A stretch of DNA of 7,640 nucleotides from JBHFEI01 sp041928815 (GTDB taxonomy: Bacteria > Pseudomonadota > Alphaproteobacteria > Rhizobiales > Rhizobiaceae), in NCBI RefSeq assembly GCF_041928815.1, contig NZ_JBHFEI010000036.1:1-7640 (forward strand), given 5' to 3'. This document shows, one piece after another, positions 1 to 6,409 of the stretch. The notes below the pieces were generated by a model, which was not told the DNA's origin, made no database searches, and saw nothing but the letters and a program-made list of their open reading frames with translations. The translations under genes were made by a program, and so were the position numbers. Position 1 is the stretch's first letter. Each line of letters begins with the position of its first letter.

Positions 1-92
1 CGATAGAGCTACGATGAGCCGAAAATCCTCTCTTCTCAACTCAACCAATTTTGTCTCACAGGCGCTGATGTCGGACACCGGACGACAACGCA

Positions 93-320
93 TTGGGGCG
101 CAGCCTGCGTGACGAGGTGGGCCTGAAGTCCCTTCGCGCCGATCGCATCGATCACATGCTCTTCACTGTGTCTGGCAACGGCCCGCACGCTTCGCTGAAA
201 GACGACCTCGATGCCACGGGGACCAATCGCGACCACTATGTCTTGAACATTCACGTCGAGGATCATCAGGACTTCATCGCAGCCATGTACCAGGAGGCGG
301 AAGACCTTGGAGACGATTGA
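93..320 (+). CDS. Unrecognised short protein or 3' remnant of the gene preceding the helicase
   Basis: The frame is open from base 69 to the TGA at 318-320, and an in-frame TGA at 66-68 closes it upstream. The only start candidates are TTG at 93, GTG at 117 and ATG at 156, none with a clear ribosome binding site, so the start is uncertain. The product (at most 75 residues) is soluble and acidic; its last part reads as a beta strand (HYVLNIHV) followed by an amphipathic helix (DHQDFIAAMYQEAEDL), which looks like the end of a larger domain rather than a complete one. The stop lies inside the helicase gene (14-base overlap), and the helicase ribosome binding site lies within this frame, so the two were translated in a coupled way. 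Comparable helicases are preceded by HamA/DUF1837 nucleases, so this may be the C-terminal tail of such a gene truncated near base 69. No nuclease motif is present here to prove it. Confidence 0.45.
   Translation: MGRSLRDEVGLKSLRADRIDHMLFTVSGNGPHASLKDDLDATGTNRDHYVLNIHVEDHQDFIAAMYQEAEDLGDD
292..297 (+). promoter_or_regulatory. Ribosome binding site that fixes the TTG start of the helicase
   Basis: AGGAGG lies 9 bases before the TTG at 307-309. No ATG occurs in the helicase frame upstream of 307, so this near-perfect Shine-Dalgarno supports the TTG start. It sits within the last codons of the preceding frame, which is typical of translational coupling. Confidence 0.75.
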
Positions 321-3300
321 CGAACTGACCGCATTCCTGGCGACAGCGACGGTTGACGGTATTCTGGGCCGTCTCCTCTATCGTGGCGCGGCCTGGTCGT
401 TGATGCGCGAAGAGGGCGTGCTGCCGGCGAATGCGCCGCCCCTTGGCGCGACGATCGAGACGGACCTTGCCGAACACGGCTTCGCCCTACTCCGGGGCGC
501 AATGGCCATGCGGGCTCAGGCCGGTGCTTCGCCATTGACCAGCAAGGCATTCGAGCGCGCTGCCAACGCTTTTGAGGCGCTGGTGCGCAACGGCGATCCG
601 GAATCAGCCGATCGTGGTTTTCGCCGCACCATCGCCGCCGCAGCCTATCACCTGGCCGGCTTTTCGGCCGTCGCCTATTCCCTGTTTAACGAGACGGCGG
701 GCGACCTCAATGCGTCTCCGGGCGAGACGGCGATCCAACACCTGATTCTGCGCGATCTTGGCAAGTTACGCGGATATGTTCGCGACTGGCTGGCCGACGA
801 GGCTCATGGCGATGAGCAGATCGCCGCCGCCCTGACGGGCGAAGAACCCGATATCGATGAGGTGATATCGACGATCCTCAACACGACGATTTGCCGGGCG
901 CTGGCCCATTTTGATTTTGCACTGGAGACCGGCGAACCCGAGCCGATCGAGATCGCGCGCGCGCTTCTGGGCACTGCGGTTAGCTTGGCTGACAACGCGG
1001 AAAATGTGCCGCTGTGGTGGATTTCGAACCTCTGCCGCCATCTGATCGACGACCTTTGGCGGCATTCGCTCCACCAGACTCTGCCGACCGAGCCGCCGGA
1101 GGGGGCGGAGGAAAAATATCCGGACCTGCGACGGCTGTTCATCTCGTCGCTCTACGCGCGCAAGACCTCTGAGGTCGAGTTGTGGCCATCGCAGCGCGAG
1201 GCGGCGCAACGCTCCACTGACATCAAGGACGACCTGGTCGTCGCCTTGCCGACCAGCGCCGGCAAGACGCGTGTGGCCGAGATCGCCGCGCTGATGACGC
1301 TGTCGTCGGCGCGCCGGGTGTTGATCGTTACGCCATTGCGCGCTTTGTCCGCTCAAACCGAGCGCTCCTTCAGAAAAACCTTCGCGCCCCTCGGCTTCAG
1401 CGTCTCCTCGCTTTATGGTGCCAGCGGTCTTTCGGCTGGAGATGAAGATGCCTTGCGCTCCCGTGAGATCATTATTGCGACGCCCGAAAAGCTCGACTTC
1501 GCACTGAGAAGCGATCCGTCGCTGATCGATGATGTCGGCCTTATCGTCCTCGATGAAGGCCACATGATCGGCCCGAGCGAGCGCGAAATCCGCTACGAGA
1601 CGCTGGTGCAGCGCCTGCTGCGTCGCGCGGACGCGGGCGAACGCCGTATCGTCTGTCTCTCCGCCATTCTGCCCAGCGGCGACGAACTGGACGATCTCAC
1701 CGCCTGGATCCGCTCTGACGAACCGGGCGAGCCGGTGCGTTCCGACTGGCGCCCGACGCGGCAGCGGTTTGGTGCGCTCACCTGGCGGGGTAAGGACGCA
1801 TTGCTCCGGCTCGACCTTGATGACGATGGTCCGTTCCTCGACAAATTCGTGGTGCAGAAACCGGCGCGGGGGAAAGAGAAGAAGCCCTATCCGCGTAAGA
1901 ACTCGCACCTCGCTTTGTTCGCGGCGTGGGAATTCGCCAGCCAGGGCAAGCGGACTTTGATCTTCTCCACCCAGGCGAATTGGGTCGAGAGCTACGGTAA
2001 GCAGGTCGTGAACCTCTGCAAGCGTGGCTATTTGGAGTCGCTGCTGGAGGATGAAGCGTCGATCGCGCGTGCCTTGGAGGTCGGCAAGGAATGGTTGGGC
2101 GAAGACCATCCGGCCGTCGCTTGTTTGAAGGCGGGCGTTGCCATCCACCATGGCCGGCTGCCGAGTCCATTCCTTCGTGAACTGGAAGCCCTTTTGTCCG
2201 AGGGTGTGCTGAAGGTCATCGTCGCATCGCCGACGCTATCGCAAGGCCTCAACCTCAACGCCGCCGTCCTGTTAGTGCCAGCGCTGTATCGGGCGTCCGA
2301 GAAGATCAAAGGCGAGGAGTTCGCGAATGTCGCGGGGCGCGCCGGACGCGCCTTCGTCGATGTTGAAGGCCTCATCGTCCACGTCATGTTCGATAAGATC
2401 GACTGGCGAAAGAAGGAATGGAGGAAACTGGTCGCCTCCGCAAAGGCCCGCACGCTGAAAAGCGGCCTCATCCAGATCGTCGCCGAAATTCTTGAGCGCT
2501 TGTCACGAGAGGGTGTGCTGGATCGTGATGACGCTTGGGAATATCTCGCCAATGCCCGCGAAGCCTGGCGATCGCCGGCGGAGGAAGCTGCGGTCGCCGA
2601 GCGTCTGGCTGCCGGCGCGGAATACGACGATGACGACGACGATGATGAAGACGCGGGCGATGACGAGGAAGAAACCATTGACGAGGAGCCGCTTTCGCAG
2701 ATCGTCGAACGCCTCGATGCGACCGTGTTCGGTCTGATCGAGGCGCTGGACGCTGATCGGGCCGACCTCCCGAAGCTTCTGGACGAGGCGCTCAAGGGAT
2801 CGCTTTGGGCGCGCCAGATTGCCCGTGAGGACGAGGACATCGCACCGCTGCACAGAAAGATATTCGAAGCACGCGCCGACCTAATCTGGAAGACCACCAC
2901 GGCGCAGGCGCGGCGCGGACATTTCGCCATGGGCGTAGGACTTGAGGCGGGTCTCACCATCGACGCCATGGCCGACGAGTTGGCCGAGCTCCTCGACCGC
3001 GCAGACGAAGCGGCGTTGAGTGGCGAAATCGACGAACTTGTCGATGCCCTCGGCGGTCTCGGCGACCGCCTGCTGTTCATGCGTCCTTTCATTCCTGACA
3101 AGGCGAACGCGCTACCGGCTAATTGGAAGGCAATCCTAGGCCGTTGGGTGTCCGGCGAGGATGTTGCCACGATCGGGCCGCAGAACATGCGGGCGGTCGA
3201 AGATGCCTTTACCTATCGTTTGGTTTGGGCCTTGGAAGCTGTCCGTACCCGCCGCATGTCCCTCGGCTGGACGCCGGATACGGTGGCGGGTGGAGCCGCT

Positions 3301-3810
3301 GCTGCGGTCGAGACCGGCGTTCCGCAATTCATGATGTCGATGTTGATCCGGGCCGGTCTTCCATCGAGGCGCGCGGCCATGGCGGCGGTCGAGGACGCCA
3401 AACCGGTCTTCGTTACGCCTGCTGAGATGCGGGTCTGGCTCGAATCTGATGAGATCACGGCCTACACCGATGCTGGCGATTGGCCAACGCCCGACACGGC
3501 TGCGCTATGGGCGCGGTTCCGAACCGAGGCCCTCAGCGGCGGCATCCAGAAGTGGTCGGTCGAACACTATAAGCGGCTGCTCGACATCGCAGTCGCTCCG
3601 CCTGCCGGCCTATATAGGATTGTCACCGATGAGGGTGATGGGCGGACTTGGCTGACGACGCCCGATTACCTGCAGGTTGCCGCCTTCAAGAAGCCTGCGG
3701 TCGATCCCAAGCCCAGCCTGTTTTCGGGTCGATTGCCCGGCAACACAAGACTGGTGGAGGCGCTTCGTGTCGGCCGCGGAAAGCTGCGTTGGCCGCAGGC
3801 CGATGCGTAG
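307..3810 (+). CDS. Ski2-like superfamily 2 DEAD/DEAH helicase of the HamB/AbpB kind (defence-associated)
   Basis: This 1167-residue protein is an ATP-dependent nucleic acid helicase or translocase. Residues 1-290 form an alpha-helical region rich in Ala (for example AAAYHLAGFSAVAYSLF near 111-127). RecA domain 1 holds a Q-type site (LWPSQRE, 292-298), motif I LPTSAGKT (314-321), motif Ia (VTPLRALSAQ, 341-350), Ib (ATPEKLDF, 391-398), motif II DEGH (416-419) and motif III LSAI (451-454, where SAT is usual). Domain 2 holds motif IV (TLIFSTQ, 550-556), AIHHGRLP (612-619), motif V (ASPTLSQGLNL, 640-650) and motif VI VAGRAGRAF (675-683). The HHGRLP block and the VAGRAGR form are Ski2-like. An Asp/Glu tract occupies 772-794, followed by a helical C-terminus of unknown role. 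The TTG start is chosen for its strong AGGAGG. Helicases of this build pair with DUF1837 nucleases in Hachiman-type defence, where the helicase senses foreign or damaged DNA. That role is inferred here, because no complete nuclease gene is visible upstream and PIN and HEPN genes follow instead. Confidence 0.9.
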   Translation: METIDELTAFLATATVDGILGRLLYRGAAWSLMREEGVLPANAPPLGATIETDLAEHGFALLRGAMAMRAQAGASPLTSKAFERAANAFEALVRNGDPESADRGFRRTIAAAAYHLAGFSAVAYSLFNETAGDLNASPGETAIQHLILRDLGKLRGYVRDWLADEAHGDEQIAAALTGEEPDIDEVISTILNTTICRALAHFDFALETGEPEPIEIARALLGTAVSLADNAENVPLWWISNLCRHLIDDLWRHSLHQTLPTEPPEGAEEKYPDLRRLFISSLYARKTSEVELWPSQREAAQRSTDIKDDLVVALPTSAGKTRVAEIAALMTLSSARRVLIVTPLRALSAQTERSFRKTFAPLGFSVSSLYGASGLSAGDEDALRSREIIIATPEKLDFALRSDPSLIDDVGLIVLDEGHMIGPSEREIRYETLVQRLLRRADAGERRIVCLSAILPSGDELDDLTAWIRSDEPGEPVRSDWRPTRQRFGALTWRGKDALLRLDLDDDGPFLDKFVVQKPARGKEKKPYPRKNSHLALFAAWEFASQGKRTLIFSTQANWVESYGKQVVNLCKRGYLESLLEDEASIARALEVGKEWLGEDHPAVACLKAGVAIHHGRLPSPFLRELEALLSEGVLKVIVASPTLSQGLNLNAAVLLVPALYRASEKIKGEEFANVAGRAGRAFVDVEGLIVHVMFDKIDWRKKEWRKLVASAKARTLKSGLIQIVAEILERLSREGVLDRDDAWEYLANAREAWRSPAEEAAVAERLAAGAEYDDDDDDDEDAGDDEEETIDEEPLSQIVERLDATVFGLIEALDADRADLPKLLDEALKGSLWARQIAREDEDIAPLHRKIFEARADLIWKTTTAQARRGHFAMGVGLEAGLTIDAMADELAELLDRADEAALSGEIDELVDALGGLGDRLLFMRPFIPDKANALPANWKAILGRWVSGEDVATIGPQNMRAVEDAFTYRLVWALEAVRTRRMSLGWTPDTVAGGAAAAVETGVPQFMMSMLIRAGLPSRRAAMAAVEDAKPVFVTPAEMRVWLESDEITAYTDAGDWPTPDTAALWARFRTEALSGGIQKWSVEHYKRLLDIAVAPPAGLYRIVTDEGDGRTWLTTPDYLQVAAFKKPAVDPKPSLFSGRLPGNTRLVEALRVGRGKLRWPQADA

Positions 3811-3848
3811 GAGGCGACAGTAGTCAAAGATGTTCCGAAAGAAGCGAT

Positions 3849-4505
3849 ATGACAGATAAACTCGAAGTTTTCCAAGACATGGCCATTCACGGCGCGATCG
3901 AGAAGCGGCCTGAACTGCGCGAAGCGTTGATCGCAGCGGCGGTTGGTCCTTGGCGAGTGGATCTGGAACGATCGGCCGAGGTGGCGCGCAACGCTGTAAC
4001 CTCGGAAGATGTCGTCCTTTTTCGTCGAGATGCCAGCCAAGACCATCCGGCGGCCGGGCTCACCCTATGGGGAACGGAGGACGGCTATTATGTCCCGAAT
4101 ATCGTACCCTTGGAGATGGGGAGTCTCACCTTCGCCCAATACAACGCCGTGCTCACGGATTTTATCGTACGCATTGCCGCGCCGGTCACTGCCCAATTCG
4201 GTTTTACCATTTCGACGACCGAACCTCGGCAGACACTCGATGATTGGTTGTCATCAGACGCCGCGCTGAAGCTCAAGCGCTTTTCCGGTGCGGCCAACAA
4301 GTCCACGGGAGCAAGTCACCCATCGGATGAACGCCGATGGTTCGATTTTCTTGTTGCTGTGCATCGCAGCGGCGACAAACCCGGCGCTGACAGGTTGGCG
4401 CGTTGGCTGCACGAAGTGGACGGCTGGGATGAGGATTCCGCGCATAATCTTGCGGGCGATTTCGAGACCGCAATCGCTCTTCTTGCCTATTATGACGAGC
4501 ACTAA
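3849..4505 (+). CDS. Conserved-looking protein of unknown function, probable partner of the PIN protein
   Basis: This 218-residue protein belongs to no domain family I can name. The ATG at 3849 is the first start in frame after the helicase stop (38-base gap); only a weak purine run (GAAAGAAG) precedes it. Residues 1-60 are helical. Residues 66-120 hold a probable strand-rich part (GLTLWGTEDGYYVPNIVPLE). Residues 145-168 contain a distinctive block, FSGAANKSTGASHP then DERRWFDFL, which I recall as recurrent in uncharacterised proteins encoded beside nuclease genes. The C-terminus is acidic and helical (GWDEDSAHNLAGDFETAIALL). There is no signal peptide or membrane segment, so it should be cytosolic. 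Its stop TAA overlaps the ATG of the PIN gene by one base, an arrangement that keeps two products at a fixed ratio. An antitoxin, adaptor or immunity role is an inference from that coupling. It shows no DNA-binding fold like those of classical VapB antitoxins. Confidence 0.8.
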   Translation: MTDKLEVFQDMAIHGAIEKRPELREALIAAAVGPWRVDLERSAEVARNAVTSEDVVLFRRDASQDHPAAGLTLWGTEDGYYVPNIVPLEMGSLTFAQYNAVLTDFIVRIAAPVTAQFGFTISTTEPRQTLDDWLSSDAALKLKRFSGAANKSTGASHPSDERRWFDFLVAVHRSGDKPGADRLARWLHEVDGWDEDSAHNLAGDFETAIALLAYYDEH

Positions 4506-5194
4506 TGCGGATGGATGCACACGCGATTGCATCAGCGGGCGTTCCGGTGCTGTGCATCGACACGTGCTCTATTCTGGACGTCATGCGTGACCCAACACGT
4601 GAGACAGCGAAACCCCACGATCGGCAGGCAGCCATCGATCTCGTGACGGCGGCGGAAGCCGGTCGTCTCATATGCCTTATGGCTGAACAGGTGGCGATCG
4701 AGTTTTCCGATCATGACCAGCCCGTACAGGATGAGGCCGAACGCAATCTCAAGAAGGTGCGGGAGCAACTCGACCGCATCAACAAGCTCTCCGCCGTCTT
4801 TGGCGCTCCGGGTAACGTCAACCTTGCGCATCTTGACGATCATGTCGGTCGTGCAAGAGCGGTTGTCGGGCGTTGGCTTGCCAAGCTCGACAGGGTCGTG
4901 CCCAGCCCTCAGACTCCCGCCAAAGCATTTGCGCGGGTCAACGCTTGTATCGCTCCAGCGAGACGCGGCAAGGAGTCCTCCAAAGATTGCCTGGTCTATG
5001 AAACCTATCTTGAGGCGGTGTCGATTTTGCGGGGTGCCGGGGTGACGACACCCATCGTTTTCCTTTCGTCGAACACCAATGAGTATTTGACAGAGGGCAG
5101 GATTCTGAAGCCTGAAATCGCGACGGAGTTCGGTGCGATCAACCTTGGCTATGCGTCCAATATGAGCGCTGCCAAGTACGCACTAGGCTTTTAA
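4505..5194 (+). CDS. PIN-like domain nuclease (DUF4935-like), probable RNase effector
   Basis: This 229-residue protein has a PIN-type layout. A hydrophobic strand ends in the first acidic residue (VLCIDTCSILD, Asp19), followed by a conserved-type Glu66 in QVAIEF. A long charged helical insertion spans about 72-100. A second acidic cluster is at KESSKDCLVYETYLE (Asp161, Glu166), then a strand and a polar turn (IVFLSSNTNEY, 184-194) where the fourth acidic position of classic PIN domains is Asn190/Asn192 with Glu193 nearby. PIN proteins are metal-dependent RNases, often toxins or defence effectors, acting on tRNA, rRNA or mRNA in the cytoplasm. The start is ATG at 4505, sharing one base with the upstream stop; a second ATG at 4511 is possible. 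The length exceeds that of VapC toxins (about 130-150 residues) and better fits the larger DUF4935 type. The substrate cannot be told from the sequence. Confidence 0.78.
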   Translation: MRMDAHAIASAGVPVLCIDTCSILDVMRDPTRETAKPHDRQAAIDLVTAAEAGRLICLMAEQVAIEFSDHDQPVQDEAERNLKKVREQLDRINKLSAVFGAPGNVNLAHLDDHVGRARAVVGRWLAKLDRVVPSPQTPAKAFARVNACIAPARRGKESSKDCLVYETYLEAVSILRGAGVTTPIVFLSSNTNEYLTEGRILKPEIATEFGAINLGYASNMSAAKYALGF

Positions 5195-5202
5195 GGCAAC
5201 AA

Positions 5203-5208
5203 GGGGGG
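5203..5208 (+). promoter_or_regulatory. G-rich ribosome binding site for the GTG start of the HEPN gene
   Basis: A run of six G residues lies 5 bases before the GTG at 5214-5216, within the 19-base gap after the PIN stop codon. It supports the GTG start, because no ATG lies in frame near the beginning of the gene. Confidence 0.5.
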
Positions 5209-5213
5209 AAGGT

Positions 5214-5951
5214 GTGGCAAGGAAAAGTGCTGTATCGAAGGCGATCTACACGCGCCACATCCGGCTTTACCGCTATCTCAACGACGCATGGATATTTACG
5301 GAACTGCTGCGGCCGGAGTTGAAGACGCGCGCGGACAAGCTCCGGCCTTCAAAGAGCAAGACGAAAAAGCCCTATCCGGTACCGAAGCGCAAAGGCACGG
5401 TTACGAGTCGGCGCCGGGACGAGGATATCGGCCTGATCTTCTACGCCCAGCACGAGCGGGGCATCTTTGAGACGAACATCATCTCGATGGTGTCGCGGGT
5501 CGAAGCCTTCATCCAGGAATGTATCGCAATCGCCGCGATTGGCTTTCCCGCCAAGCTATCGGTGCTGGCGGACAAGAGCGGTATTCCCCTCGACCTGTTC
5601 CTTGAGCATGAGGACCGGGATGACGTGATCCGCCGTTTCGTCGCGCTGAAGTGCGAGGGACTTATGTTCGGCAAACCGTCCGAATATCTCGACAAGGCGG
5701 CGAAGGTGCTGTCGATCGAGCTTGAGCCGGAAACGGTGCGCTCCTTCATCGAGATCAAGGCCTCGCGGGATATCATCATCCACAACAGCGGGCTCATCAA
5801 CAAGCTCTACGTCGAGAAGGCCGGCGACAAGCGTCGGGGCGAGGCCGGGGAAGAACTGGTCATTGACGATGCTTATTTCCGGCACGTCATAGTGACATTG
5901 AAGGCACTGGCCGGGGCCATCCAGTCGAAGACGGAAGCGGTCTACAAGTAG
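5214..5951 (+). CDS. HEPN domain protein (RiboL-PSP-HEPN-like), probable RNase effector
   Basis: This 245-residue all-helical protein carries the HEPN RNase signature R-x4-H at Arg185 to His190 (SRDIIIHNSG), with the partner helix FETNIISMVSRVEAFIQECIAI at about 85-106. That pairing matches RiboL-PSP-type HEPN domains (R[ND]xxxH in the last helices, preceded by an 'E.....R.E.F' helix). HEPN RNases usually dimerise so that two R-x4-H motifs form one metal-independent active site, and many are effectors in toxin-antitoxin and antiviral systems. A strongly basic linker at about 47-68 (KSKTKKPYPVPKRK and RRR) precedes the domain and could bind nucleic acid. The GTG start is preceded by a G-rich ribosome binding site. 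The gene ends the operon, and hairpins that may terminate transcription follow the stop codon. The domain assignment is fairly firm. Whether the protein is an active RNase or, as some family members are, a non-catalytic partner is not shown. Confidence 0.8.
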   Translation: MARKSAVSKAIYTRHIRLYRYLNDAWIFTELLRPELKTRADKLRPSKSKTKKPYPVPKRKGTVTSRRRDEDIGLIFYAQHERGIFETNIISMVSRVEAFIQECIAIAAIGFPAKLSVLADKSGIPLDLFLEHEDRDDVIRRFVALKCEGLMFGKPSEYLDKAAKVLSIELEPETVRSFIEIKASRDIIIHNSGLINKLYVEKAGDKRRGEAGEELVIDDAYFRHVIVTLKALAGAIQSKTEAVYK

Positions 5952-5954
5952 CAG

Positions 5955-5985
5955 CGCCGCTCCCGCGGCGTGACGCCTTTTGGCG
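5955..5985 (+). terminator. Possible terminator: two adjacent hairpins after the HEPN stop codon
   Basis: CGCCGC (5955-5960) and GCGGCG (5965-5970) form a perfect 6-bp stem with a 4-base loop, starting 3 bases after the stop codon. CGCC (5974-5977) and GGCG (5982-5985) form a second short stem with a TTTT loop. The first arm could instead pair with GCGGCG at 5983-5988. No good U-tract follows, so a factor-independent terminator is only moderately likely. Confidence 0.4.
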
Positions 5986-6205
5986 GCGGGTATTTCAGGA
6001 TCAACGGGCGTCCGCGTTTAGAATGAAGCTGAGCGTCTTTGAATGGCGGGTTGGTGTTTCCGGGCGTGGCCGCCCAAAACCTGCCAGTCGGTTTTCCACC
6101 CCGCAGCGGGCAACCGATGGCGACAGTAAAAGCCAGATTTGGGGCGCAAACCTGCCGCCAAATGTACGATATCGTCGCCGTCTGATACGCAAACGCCGCC
6201 TAGAA
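5986..6205. other. Intergenic region between the operon and the convergent HEPN gene, no convincing gene
   Basis: I see no gene here with a ribosome binding site and a plausible protein. An open frame at 6023-6223 encodes an Arg/Pro-rich product and looks fortuitous. The stretch contains a small inverted repeat GGGCG/CGCCC (6062-6066 with 6071-6075), a 10-bp palindrome ACGATATCGT (6166-6175), and GCCGCC motifs at 6154 and 6195 that lead into the repeat cluster. Confidence 0.5.
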
Positions 6206-6377
6206 CCGCCGATCGCCGCATAGCGTTAAATATCTGTATAACTGTCAAAGGGTTATCACCATCTCATAGTTCTCATCTTCATCGGGCGCTGCCCGCCAGC
6301 CCCGCCGATTGCCGCCTATAGTGCGATATTGCCGCCGATTACCGCCTTTCACCGGGTGGGATAGTAAGCCGCCGATT
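6206..6377. repeat. Cluster of degenerate direct repeats, core CCGCCGATT
   Basis: Four related units lie in direct orientation: CCGCCGATCGCCGCATA (6206-6222), CCGCCGATTGCCGCCTA (6302-6318), CCGCCGATTACCGCCTT (6332-6348) and the shorter CCGCCGATT (6369-6377). The second and third agree at 15 of 17 positions and are spaced exactly 30 bases apart; the other intervals are 96 and 37 bases. A second related pattern, GCCGCC followed 6 or so bases later by a TACGATAT-like stretch, occurs at 6154-6180 and 6311-6337 (21 of 27 identical). The spacing and degeneracy rule out a CRISPR array. This could be an extragenic repeat family or a protein-binding array. Confidence 0.55.
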
Positions 6378-6409
6378 CTACGCTACAGCCCAATCCCCTT
6401 CTTGCATAA

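Noticed and set aside
69..87. Inverted repeat TGTCG/CGACA near the left edge as an IS end
   Set aside because: The arms are only 5 bp with a mismatched centre, and the window starts too close to judge, so it is not enough for a mobile element call.
766..2151. Long open frame (461 codons) on the minus strand opposite the helicase
   Set aside because: It is fully contained in the helicase gene, which has all its motifs in the sense frame. The antisense product is Arg/Gln-rich with no domain and arises from G/C-rich third positions.
2028..3188. Minus-strand frame of 386 codons opposite the helicase C-terminal half
   Set aside because: The product is dominated by Ser and Arg, including long Ser runs antisense to the acidic tract. 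It is a compositional shadow with no ribosome binding site or recognisable fold.
3648..3848. Upstream extension of the unknown gene into the helicase gene
   Set aside because: The frame is open, but it overlaps the helicase by more than 160 bases and the extension encodes low-complexity sequence. The ATG at 3849 after the helicase stop is the more sensible start.
6023..6223. 66-codon frame in the intergenic region
   Set aside because: There is no ribosome binding site, the product is Arg/Pro-rich without a fold, and the frame runs into the repeat cluster.
6206..6377. CRISPR array
   Set aside because: The repeat units are short, degenerate and unevenly spaced (96, 30 and 37 bases), unlike the near-identical repeats and regular spacers of CRISPR.
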